Below, piece after piece: positions 51,603 to 58,727 of a stretch of DNA of 64,000 nucleotides (position 1 is the first letter of the stretch; the number at the start of each line of letters is the position of its first letter). Source of the stretch: Myxococcus guangdongensis (lineage in GTDB: Bacteria; Myxococcota; Myxococcia; Myxococcales; Myxococcaceae); assembly GCF_024198255.1 (NCBI RefSeq), contig NZ_JAJVKW010000006.1, positions 186,001-250,000 of the forward strand, in the 5' to 3' direction. The position numbers were made by a program, and so were the translations under genes. The notes under the pieces were generated by a model. The model saw nothing but the letters and a program-made list of their open reading frames with translations. It had not been told where the DNA came from and did not search any database.

Positions 51603-52246
51603 GCCTGCTCACGCTGTCGTTCGACAACGGGCCCGACCCCGTGGTGACGCCACGGGTGCTCGACGTGCTGGCGTCGCACGGCATCCCCGCGTGGTTCTTC
51701 GTGCTGGGCAAGCACCTGGTGACGGACGAGGGACGCCAGCTCGTGGTCCGCGCGCGGGATGAGGGCCACCGGGTGGGGAACCACTCCTTCTCGCACGCCA
51801 CGCCGCTCGGCGAGGACACGCGTCCCGACGCGGTGGAGGCGGAGATTGGCGCCACGGATGCGCTGCTCGCGCCGCTGGTCCCCTCGGCGAAGTGGTTCCG
51901 ACCTTTCGGCGGTGGCGGCAAGCTGGGCCCGCACCTGCTGAGTCCTCGCGCCGTCGAGCACCTGGTCCGACACCAGTACACGTGCGCCCTCTGGAACAGC
52001 GTTCCCGGGGACTGGCTGGATGCGAAGGGCTGGCCCGAGAAGGCGCTCCAGGACTGCGCCGCGAGGCCCCACACGCTGATGGTGTTGCATGACATCCCGG
52101 AGGCCAGCCTGGAGGGGCTCGACGGCTTCCTCCACCGGGCCCGGGCGATGGGCGTGCGGTTCACCCAGGAGTGTCCCGCGGAATGTCTGCCCATCGTCGA
52201 CGGGCGAATCGTGCGAGACCTCACGGGGCTCGTCGCGGACGCCTGA
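51599..52246 (+). CDS. Polysaccharide deacetylase (NodB)-like protein, altered metal site
   Basis: 215 residues from GTG 51599. NodB-like motifs: LSFDNGPDPVVTPRVLDVLA (motif 1, where TFDDGP has become FDNG, i.e. the metal Asp is Asn), GNHSFSHA (motif 2, both His kept), FRPFGGGG (motif 3) and VLHDIP. No signal peptide, so it is cytoplasmic, which fits a small-molecule amide hydrolase better than a cell-wall deacetylase. Translationally coupled to the VOC gene. Substrate unknown. Confidence 0.75.
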   Translation: MSLLTLSFDNGPDPVVTPRVLDVLASHGIPAWFFVLGKHLVTDEGRQLVVRARDEGHRVGNHSFSHATPLGEDTRPDAVEAEIGATDALLAPLVPSAKWFRPFGGGGKLGPHLLSPRAVEHLVRHQYTCALWNSVPGDWLDAKGWPEKALQDCAARPHTLMVLHDIPEASLEGLDGFLHRARAMGVRFTQECPAECLPIVDGRIVRDLTGLVADA

Positions 52247-52358
52247 GCCGTTGCGGGCGTGAGGAAACACCCCGAGTGCTTCCTTGACGGACGCAGAGGC
52301 GTTGATTCTGGACGCACGTGAGCACCGACGTGGCGGGTCGCCTCGTCTGCGGGGGAAC

Positions 52359-52374
52359 TGGCTTGCCTCTTGCT
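52359..52374 (+). promoter_or_regulatory. Sigma-54 promoter upstream of glycine-rich protein gene
   Basis: TGGCTTGCCTCTTGCT: -24 TGGC and -12 TTGC separated by exactly 7 bp, followed by T, as in the TGGCACG-N4-TTGCW consensus. The start codon at 52431 would leave a leader of about 45 nt. Confidence 0.6.
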
Positions 52375-52430
52375 GAGGGCCGCGGCGCGGCGGAGGACGC
52401 CGCGTGGAAGTCTTCAGGAGGGGGTACAAC

Positions 52431-54074
52431 ATGCATCGACAGAATCGTCCGTTGGGCGGAGTGGCGAGGTGTTTCTCGGGCGCGCTGATGATGGGCGCCG
52501 CGCTGCTCTGGACACCCGCTTGGGCGCAGACGCAGGTGTTCAACTACACGGGGGGGACGCAGACGTTCACCGTGCCCGCGGGAGTGAGCACCCTCACCGT
52601 GTCGGCCGTGGGCGCGCGCGGTGGCAATGCCTACAACAACACGGTGGCGGGGCTCGGCGCCTCGCTGCAGGGTGATTTCCCGGTGACGGCGGGGGCGCAG
52701 GTCTCCGTACTCGTCGGAGGCGCGGGCGCGAATGGGACCAATGGAGGCGGTGGTGGCGGGTCCTTCGTGTGGCTCGGCACCGGAGCGGCTTCGCCGGCTT
52801 CGTTGTTCATCGCCGCGGGCGGTGGCGGTGGCGCGGGCTGCAATGGCTTCAATGGTGTGAACGCGCTCGTGACGGGCCAGGGGACGAATGGCAATGGCAG
52901 CCCTGGCGCCGCGGGAGGCGTGGGCGCCAGCGGTGGTAGTGGCGGTGCCGCGGGCTTCCATGGCGGTGGCGGTGGTGGCGCGGGCCTCGCGCAGTCGGGC
53001 GGGGCGGGCGCCGGTGGCGCCGGCTCTGGCGGTGGTGGCGGCGGCGTGGCCATCAGCGCTGGCGGCGCGGGCGGCGGTGGCACCCTCAATGGCAATGGTG
53101 GCTTTGGCGGGGGTGGTGGCGCGGCGGGCGCGGGCGGTGGGGCGGGTGGCTATAGCGGCGGTGGCGCTGGCGGCGCGGCGAGCGCCTGTGGTGGTGGCGG
53201 CGGCGGCGGCTCGTTCAACGCGGGCTCGAACGCCGTGAACGCCACGGCCATCGGCACGGGCCATGGCCAGGTCGTCCTCTCCTGGAAGCAGTCGGTCGTC
53301 GTCACCCAGACGTTCAACTACACGGGGGCGACGCAGACGTTCACCGTCCCCTCGGGCGTGCGTCAGGTGACGTTCACCGCCGTGGGCGCGCGCGGTGGCA
53401 ATGCCTACAACAACACGGTGGCGGGGCTCGGCGCCTCGGTGCGCGGTGACTTCGCGGCGGCGCCGGGAGCGACCTTCACCCTGCTCGTCGGCGGCGCGGG
53501 TGCGAATGGGACCAACGGCGGTGGCGGTGGTGGCTCCTTCGTCTGGACGGGGACCAGCGCGGCCTCGACGGCCTCGACGCTGCTCGCGGCGGGTGGTGGC
53601 GGCGGCGCGGGCTGTGGCGGTTACAACGGCGTCAACGCCTCGGTGACGGGCCAGGGGACGAATGGCAATGGCAGCCCTGGCGCCAATGGTGGCATCGGCT
53701 CGAATGGCGGCAGCGGTGGCGCCGCGGGCTTCCACGGCGGTGGCGGTGGCGGCGCGGGTCTCACGCAGTCGGGTGGCACGGGCGCGGGTGGTGCCGGCTC
53801 CGGCGGTGGTGGCGGCGGCGTGGCCATCAGCGCTGGCGGCGCGGGCGGTGGTGGCACGCTCAATGGCAACGGCGGCTACGGCGGCGGTGGTGGCGCGGCG
53901 GGCGCGGGCGGCGGCGCGGGTGGCCACGCCGGTGGTGGCGCTGGCGGCGCGGCGAGCGCTTGTGGCGGTGGTGGCGGTGGCGGCTCGTTCAACGCGGGCG
54001 CGAACGCCGTGAACACCCCCGCCGTCGGCGGTGGCCACGGGCAGGTGGTCGTGACCTACGTGCAGACCCTCTGA
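52431..54074 (+). CDS. Secreted glycine-rich protein, two tandem 258-residue repeats
   Basis: 547 residues from ATG 52431 (GGAGGGGG about 8 nt upstream). Signal peptide ending AWA, then two copies of a domain beginning FNYTG(G/A)TQTFTVP and closing with GHGQVV. Each copy starts with a short beta-sandwich-like part and continues into long Gly/Ala/Asn-rich runs with three interspersed Cys. No enzyme motif. Similar Gly-rich secreted proteins act as adhesins or matrix components, but this is inference. Transcription probably depends on sigma-54, given the promoter upstream, so expression is likely tied to a developmental or stress enhancer-binding protein. Confidence 0.8.
   Translation: MHRQNRPLGGVARCFSGALMMGAALLWTPAWAQTQVFNYTGGTQTFTVPAGVSTLTVSAVGARGGNAYNNTVAGLGASLQGDFPVTAGAQVSVLVGGAGANGTNGGGGGGSFVWLGTGAASPASLFIAAGGGGGAGCNGFNGVNALVTGQGTNGNGSPGAAGGVGASGGSGGAAGFHGGGGGGAGLAQSGGAGAGGAGSGGGGGGVAISAGGAGGGGTLNGNGGFGGGGGAAGAGGGAGGYSGGGAGGAASACGGGGGGGSFNAGSNAVNATAIGTGHGQVVLSWKQSVVVTQTFNYTGATQTFTVPSGVRQVTFTAVGARGGNAYNNTVAGLGASVRGDFAAAPGATFTLLVGGAGANGTNGGGGGGSFVWTGTSAASTASTLLAAGGGGGAGCGGYNGVNASVTGQGTNGNGSPGANGGIGSNGGSGGAAGFHGGGGGGAGLTQSGGTGAGGAGSGGGGGGVAISAGGAGGGGTLNGNGGYGGGGGAAGAGGGAGGHAGGGAGGAASACGGGGGGGSFNAGANAVNTPAVGGGHGQVVVTYVQTL
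52541..54070 (+). repeat. Two tandem 774-bp repeats in glycine-rich gene
   Basis: CAACTACACG anchors lie at 52541 and 53315 (period 774 bp, 258 codons). Both copies contain dense GGN/GGC codon runs, making the locus prone to recombination and assembly error. Confidence 0.85.
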
Positions 54075-54091
54075 GCGCGTCCTGAGGAAGG

Positions 54092-54128
54092 CCTCGACCG
54101 GCACGGGGTTGAAACCGTGCCGGCGAGG
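54092..54128 (+). terminator. Terminator hairpin after glycine-rich gene
   Basis: CCTCG-A-CCGGCACGG / CCGTGCCGG-CGAGG: 9-bp plus 5-bp stem with a single bulged A and an 8-nt loop, 18 bp after the stop. Confidence 0.65.
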
Positions 54129-54298
54129 TCGTCGTTCGACGCGAGGGCGTGGGTACACCGCGTGCCCCAGGCGTGTGCGCTCGCCAGGCCGAGCGCCGCT
54201 CATTCGAGGACATGCCCCCGAGTCTCCCCGGGCCCCCGGGCGTGGACGAAGCCGCCCGCCGAGCGCAACAGGCCTCGGCGGGGGCCGCTCCGGGGTGA

Positions 54299-54643
54299 CT
54301 ACGGATGCGGGTTGCTGCTCCAGCAGACGGCGTGGGCGTTACGTCCGCAGAAGTTGTTCGCGTAGGCGTTGCAGTCGCCATACGCGACGGTCTGCGTGGC
54401 CCACATCCACTCGCTGGTGCTGCGGCAGCGCCACGAACACGTGCGTCCGCCATCGGCCCAGCCGGCACAGTTCGCGGTCCAGGACGCGCTCACCTCGCCC
54501 GGGGCGCGGTCCTTGGACATCACGACGCCGGAAGGGGCCGGCAGCGTGGAGGCTTCGGTCGCCTCCTCGGGAGGGGCGCCGCACGCGCCGAGGAGCATCA
54601 CGGAGGCCAGCGCCATCATCGGGGGCTTCGTCAGCGTCTTCAT
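54299..54643 (-). CDS. Small Cys-rich lipoprotein (paralogue A)
   Basis: 114 residues. Lipoprotein signal with lipobox LGAC (Cys21), an Ala/Pro/Glu-rich linker, and a C-terminal module with six Cys and many Trp: CAGWADGGRTCSWRC, YGDCNAYANNFCGR, AVCWS. The last part matches the neighbouring lipoprotein gene. Probably anchored in the envelope with a disulfide-bonded head. Family not recognised. Confidence 0.7.
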   Translation of the reverse strand: MKTLTKPPMMALASVMLLGACGAPPEEATEASTLPAPSGVVMSKDRAPGEVSASWTANCAGWADGGRTCSWRCRSTSEWMWATQTVAYGDCNAYANNFCGRNAHAVCWSSNPHP

Positions 54644-54677
54644 GGGAGGGATTCCTGGGGTGAGGAGGAGAACAGGC

Positions 54678-54962
54678 TCAGGGGATGCTCCAGCAGACGC
54701 TGTACGGCTCTCGGCCGCAGTCGCGCCGCGCCACGTTCTCGCACTGGCCCCACGCGACGTCGTTGTAGCCGTACCAATGACGCCAGTCGTTGGCCGTGCA
54801 CTTGAACGTGCAGTGCCGCGCGCCCCGGTCGTAGCCCTCGCAGATGCCCTGCTCTGTCTCGCCGAGCGTGCCCTCCGCGTCCGTCAGCTCCTCCGGCGCG
54901 CCGCCGCACGCCGCCAACATGCCTCCAAATGCCAGACCGATGATGAGAGACTTCATCTTCAC
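54678..54962 (-). CDS. Small Cys-rich lipoprotein (paralogue B)
   Basis: 94 residues from GTG 54962 (AAGGA about 9 nt upstream; ATG 54956 is an alternative). Lipobox LAAC, acidic linker, then CTFKC, WGQCENVARRDCGR and SVCWSIP, the same Cys/Trp spacing as the gene 34 bp downstream. Likely a tandem duplication, co-transcribed. Function unknown. Confidence 0.72.
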   Translation of the reverse strand: MKMKSLIIGLAFGGMLAACGGAPEELTDAEGTLGETEQGICEGYDRGARHCTFKCTANDWRHWYGYNDVAWGQCENVARRDCGREPYSVCWSIP

Positions 54963-55140
54963 GGGTGATTGTCCTTGGGTGTGTACCGGCGAGATGACCG
55001 GTCCCTGGATGTTATTGGAATTTGGCGGATTTAATCAAATTGACTGTTTTGATGTTTTTGCCTATTTGCGTCGTGATTCAACCAGGCGACCTGTCGAACG
55101 GACGTTCGATTGGGGTGTTCGGCACCCGCTCGTGCGGCCC
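54963..55140 (-). promoter_or_regulatory. AT-rich promoter region of the twin lipoprotein genes
   Basis: 55010-55080 is strongly AT-rich. Reading the - strand, TTGATT followed after 16 bp by AATAAC is a possible promoter. An inverted repeat TCGAACG-GA-CGTTCGA (55094-55109) lies upstream and could bind a regulator. Confidence 0.35.
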
Positions 55141-55169
55141 CCTCCCGGAGCCAGAGACGCGCCGGGAGG
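55141..55169 (-). terminator. Hairpin after VWA lipoprotein gene
   Basis: CCTCCCGG / CCGGGAGG, an 8-bp stem with a 13-nt loop, 35 bp beyond the stop of the VWA gene. Confidence 0.45.
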
Positions 55170-55203
55170 AGGCTTGGGACTTCGCGTGAGCGTCAGCGCC
55201 GAC

Positions 55204-56805
55204 TCACGGCCCGCCGGTCAGGTCATCGACGATGCGGTAGCTCACGTTCCCGCTGCAGGCGGTGGTGGAGAAGCAGCCGACGCGGACCTCCGCCGTGCCC
55301 GCCACCGTCGAGGGCACGACGTAGGAGAAGTACGAGAGGCCGCCCGGGCACGCGTCGTCGTTGATGACGAGCTGCTGGCGAGGCGCCACCGGGCTGAAGA
55401 GCCGGATGATGGTGTCACCGACGGCCGAGGCGCCCGCCACGTTGCAGGTCCCCAACTGCAGGCGCTGGCCGGGCCGCACATGGACCGGGCTGTTGTAGGT
55501 GTTGACGGTGCCGTTATTGGTGTTGGCGGCCCTGAAGGGGAAGCCGCCGGTGATGGTGTAGGCCACCTGCCCGTTGCAGGGGTTGTTGGCGAAGCAGCCG
55601 ACACGGACCTGGTAGGTGCCGGTGACGCTGGCCGTGTACGTCACCTGGGAGAGCAGGCCGCAGCTGTCGTCGTTCTGCGCGACCACGGACCCCGTGGGGC
55701 CGAAGAGCTTCAGGGCGGTGTCGCCCGTCGCCGAGGCGCCCGTCACGCCGCAGGTCCCCACCGTGAGCGTCTCACCGGCGAGCAGGTGGATGCCCTGGTT
55801 CGCCGTGTTGATGGTGGCGTTGCTGGTGTTGCTCACGCTGAACGGCAGCACGTTGCCGCGCGGCACGGAGAGGGGGATGGGACAGCTGGCGGCGCTGGCG
55901 CAGGGGTAGGACGTGTTCGTGTCCACCGCGCGGCGATACTCACCGCCGGAGCTGGTCGCCAGCTTGTTGAAGAGCTGCTCGTCACAGACCTTCGGGTCCG
56001 ACGCGCTGCAGGTCCGGGCGAGCCCCTGCGGCTGGCCGGGCGCCAGCTCCAGGTCCGTGTTGGAGACCCAGAAGGACGTGCTCGTCTTCACGAGGCTGTC
56101 ATTGGCCTTCTTGAAGACCTTGCCATGCCAGCTCGCCAGGTCCGCCGTGCTCCCGCTGGGGCCCGCGCACGCACCGTCGCTCGAGTTCTCGTAGCCGTCC
56201 GTGCCGATGTAGAGGTACGTCGTGAAGCCCGGGTCCAGGGCGGACAGGTAGTCGATGGCGAAGCACATCGACTCGGCGAGCGGGGTGTCGCCCGAGCACG
56301 TCTTTCCAATGAGGGTGTCGATGGCGGCCTGGGCCTCGACCTTGCCGACCGGCGCGGTGGTGAGCTTGGTGACCTCCGTGCCCGTGAAGGTCCAGACCGC
56401 GACGTGCGTGCGGTCCGCCCCGCTCGGGTCGAAGAGGTTGTTGAGCTCGACGCCCGCCTGCTTCACGGAGTCATAGCAGCGGGTGTTGCCGGTGCTGGTC
56501 CGCACCGTGTTCATGGAGCCGGAGCGGTCGATGAGGATGAGGCCATAGCGGTTGGGCCCCAGGTGCGCATCCCCGGCCTTGGGGGAGATTGCGTCGCGGG
56601 CCAGCACGAGCCGCGTGGGGACGCGGGGGCGGTCTCCTGGGGAGGACTCCTTGGCGTCCTCGCGGGTGGAGACGAGGGCGGTCACGACCTCTGACGGGGT
56701 CGACTCCGGCATGGAGGACTGTTCCAGCGCTGCGTCGGGTCCGCATGCGGCGAGCAGCGGCATGAGGAAGATACACTTCAGCCCGTGCTTCAGTGAGCGG
56801 TTCAC
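55204..56805 (-). CDS. VWA-domain lipoprotein with two C-terminal beta domains
   Basis: 533 residues from GTG 56805 (GGAG 5 nt upstream); an upstream in-frame ATG lacks support. Lipobox LAAC (Cys21), low-complexity linker, VWA domain (~85-300) with a complete MIDAS start LILIDRSGSM (D93), then two ~100-residue beta-rich, Cys-paired domains resembling pre-peptidase C-terminal (PPC) domains, each with a TGASATGDT/VAGASAVGDT stretch and a QVRVGCF/EVRVGCF strand. Cell-surface adhesion or ligand binding is likely. It follows an ECF sigma-factor gene by 87 bp and may be its target. Confidence 0.78.
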   Translation of the reverse strand: MNRSLKHGLKCIFLMPLLAACGPDAALEQSSMPESTPSEVVTALVSTREDAKESSPGDRPRVPTRLVLARDAISPKAGDAHLGPNRYGLILIDRSGSMNTVRTSTGNTRCYDSVKQAGVELNNLFDPSGADRTHVAVWTFTGTEVTKLTTAPVGKVEAQAAIDTLIGKTCSGDTPLAESMCFAIDYLSALDPGFTTYLYIGTDGYENSSDGACAGPSGSTADLASWHGKVFKKANDSLVKTSTSFWVSNTDLELAPGQPQGLARTCSASDPKVCDEQLFNKLATSSGGEYRRAVDTNTSYPCASAASCPIPLSVPRGNVLPFSVSNTSNATINTANQGIHLLAGETLTVGTCGVTGASATGDTALKLFGPTGSVVAQNDDSCGLLSQVTYTASVTGTYQVRVGCFANNPCNGQVAYTITGGFPFRAANTNNGTVNTYNSPVHVRPGQRLQLGTCNVAGASAVGDTIIRLFSPVAPRQQLVINDDACPGGLSYFSYVVPSTVAGTAEVRVGCFSTTACSGNVSYRIVDDLTGGP

Positions 56806-56892
56806 GTGGACTCCAGGTGGGGTGTTGGGGTGCTGGAAGGTGGATCGCTCGAGGCCCGGAGGACTGGACAACTATCTTCGGTGGGGCGGGCG

Positions 56893-57450
56893 TCATCCCA
56901 GGCGGAGGTCCCGCTTGCGCGCGCGGCTGACGAAGCGCGCGAGCAGGCGCCGGACCGTCCTGGGAGACAGCGAGAGCGTCGCCGCGACCTCGGTCAACGT
57001 GTGTCCTTCCACGTAGTGGAGGGTGGCGATGGCGAGCGTGCGTGGGGACTCGCCGCGCGTCAGCAGGGTGAGGTCCCTGGCGGCCTCCACGCGCTCGTGG
57101 CCTCCGCGCGCCACCGGCTCCCAGGAGAGTGGTGCGGCGCGGTCCTCCGGTGTCGGCTCGAGTGGCTGCTCCCATCGCTTCCTCCTGCGGAGCCGGTCGA
57201 TGGCCAGCCCCGTGGAGATTTCGAAGAGCAGCGAGGCCGTGGCGCCACGCGGAGCCAGCCGCTCCCACCTCGCCACGAGCGCCACGAAGGCGTCCTGGGT
57301 GACGTCGCGGGCCTCGTCGGCGTTGCGCAGGAGTCTCAAGGCGCGCTGGTACGCGACGCCGCTGTAGCGGCGATACAGGTCGACCACCTCCCGTGACGCG
57401 TGACAGGAGCGCTCCGCCGACGGGGTCGGACGCTGGTGCTTGTCGGACAT
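56893..57450 (-). CDS. ECF-type RNA polymerase sigma factor
   Basis: 185 residues. Region 2 (~20-95) contains RALRLLRNADEARDVTQDAFVALV; region 4 (~125-180) contains ATLHYVEGHTLTEVAATLSLSPRTVRRLLARF. No anti-sigma gene is adjacent. The VWA lipoprotein gene lies 87 bp downstream on the same strand and may be co-transcribed. The signal it responds to is unknown. Confidence 0.85.
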   Translation of the reverse strand: MSDKHQRPTPSAERSCHASREVVDLYRRYSGVAYQRALRLLRNADEARDVTQDAFVALVARWERLAPRGATASLLFEISTGLAIDRLRRRKRWEQPLEPTPEDRAAPLSWEPVARGGHERVEAARDLTLLTRGESPRTLAIATLHYVEGHTLTEVAATLSLSPRTVRRLLARFVSRARKRDLRLG

Positions 57451-57677
57451 GGTCCCCCTCGAAGACTCTCGGTGGACCCGGCGCCGTTAGGTGTTTCCCC
57501 TGAGGTGCTCCGCGCTCGGACGAATGATGGAAGGGGCCGTGTGCCTCGGCCGGGTCGCTTCCAGGCCAACGCGGTGGTCCCTGATTCTTCGCGCGCCGGC
57601 CCCATCGTTGTCGCTGCGCCGAATGGGGCCCACGCTGCATGATGGCGGCTGCAGCCCGGTGTCGAGCGAGGAGCCGC
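57451..57677. promoter_or_regulatory. Divergent intergenic region
   Basis: 227 bp between the sigma factor gene (-) and a hypothetical gene (+). No sigma-54 motif, palindrome or small gene was found. Confidence 0.3.
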
Positions 57678-58550
57678 ATGTCCAGTCCCGAAGCGTCGAT
57701 GCGTCCTCCGCTGGAGCGGTTCCTGGAGACCCATCCTCCATGGGATGTCATGGACCTGTGGGACGCGGCCGTGCATGACGCGTTCCGGCTGAGTGGTGAG
57801 CTCGCCACCAAGGCCGAGGCCTCGCGGTTGAAGAAGACGTTCCTCGACCTGCGCCGGCAGGCCACCTCGGACCTGGTGTCGTTCCATGACGAAGTGGAGG
57901 TGACGCCGTATGCCGGCGAGCAGCTCTCGTGCCCGGAGGGGTACTCCCCGTGGCGCGTGGAGTTCGCCCTGACATTGCTGCCGAAGCGCCCGGATGGCTT
58001 CTCGCGCGTCGAGGTCCTCCTGGAGCTCTATTCCTCTGAGGGGCACCCTGGCGGTTGTCACCTGCTCGCCGTGTTGCCCTCGCCTCGCTCGGAGCTCCAG
58101 GCGTGTGAGGCATTGCGCGGCACGCTCCAACTGGACACCGGGCTCCGGGTGGCCCACGTGAATCCGCTGCCCCGGGCGCGGCGGGCCGCGGAGGTCCTGT
58201 TGGAGCACTACGGGCCTGAGGGGCGTTACCTTTCCGGCGCGGTCCGCACGTGTGTCGCCGCGCAGGTGAGAGGGCCCACGGGCGCGCGCTGGCGGTTGGA
58301 CGCTGCCTCGCCAGGCGTGGGCGCGGAGAGCCACCGGCTCACGCTCGTCGTCGCCGTCAAGACGGATGCGCCCGCGCTCCACGTCGCCGCGAGCCTCATG
58401 GCCCACAGCCAGGAGAACTGGCTGGACGCCTACGTGGGCTCCTTCTGGCGCGACTTCGAGACCTCGGTGCGCGAGTTCCTGTTGGTCGGCGCACCCGCGC
58501 GCGCGCACGGGGAGTGGCTCGACGTCATCGGGCCCGCCGCACGGGAGTGA
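57678..58550 (+). CDS. Hypothetical cytoplasmic protein
   Basis: 290 residues from ATG 57678 (AGGAG 5-6 nt upstream). No signal peptide or membrane helix. Alternating helical and beta-rich stretches (LERFLETHPPWDVMDLWDAA; VEVLLELYSSEG; ENWLDAYVGSFWRDFE) and no recognisable catalytic motif. Stands alone, convergent with the membrane hydrolase gene. Unrecognised. Confidence 0.6.
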   Translation: MSSPEASMRPPLERFLETHPPWDVMDLWDAAVHDAFRLSGELATKAEASRLKKTFLDLRRQATSDLVSFHDEVEVTPYAGEQLSCPEGYSPWRVEFALTLLPKRPDGFSRVEVLLELYSSEGHPGGCHLLAVLPSPRSELQACEALRGTLQLDTGLRVAHVNPLPRARRAAEVLLEHYGPEGRYLSGAVRTCVAAQVRGPTGARWRLDAASPGVGAESHRLTLVVAVKTDAPALHVAASLMAHSQENWLDAYVGSFWRDFETSVREFLLVGAPARAHGEWLDVIGPAARE

Positions 58551-58581
58551 TGGGGTCCCGCGACGGGGCGGGGTGAATTCC

Positions 58582-58597
58582 TGTCACGGATGTGACA
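58582..58597. other. Inverted repeat TGTCAC-GGAT-GTGACA
   Basis: 6-bp arms with a 4-bp centre in the 177-bp gap between two convergent genes. It may be a weak terminator or a protein-binding site. Confidence 0.3.
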
Positions 58598-58727
58598 CCT
58601 GCGACGTCATGGGGAGCGTTCGGGGGGATGTCCTTGCGACTCTCCCAGGCGAGTGGTTCCCCATGGGGTTTGAAGCGCCTGGGGCACATGACACGCCCAT
58701 CGTTCGGATTGGCCGGGGTCCGCACCG

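Noticed and set aside
52221..54203. 660-codon minus-strand frame opposite the glycine-rich gene
   Set aside because: Ala/Thr/Arg repeats arise from reading GGN codons backwards; the + strand has signal peptide, ribosome site and promoter.
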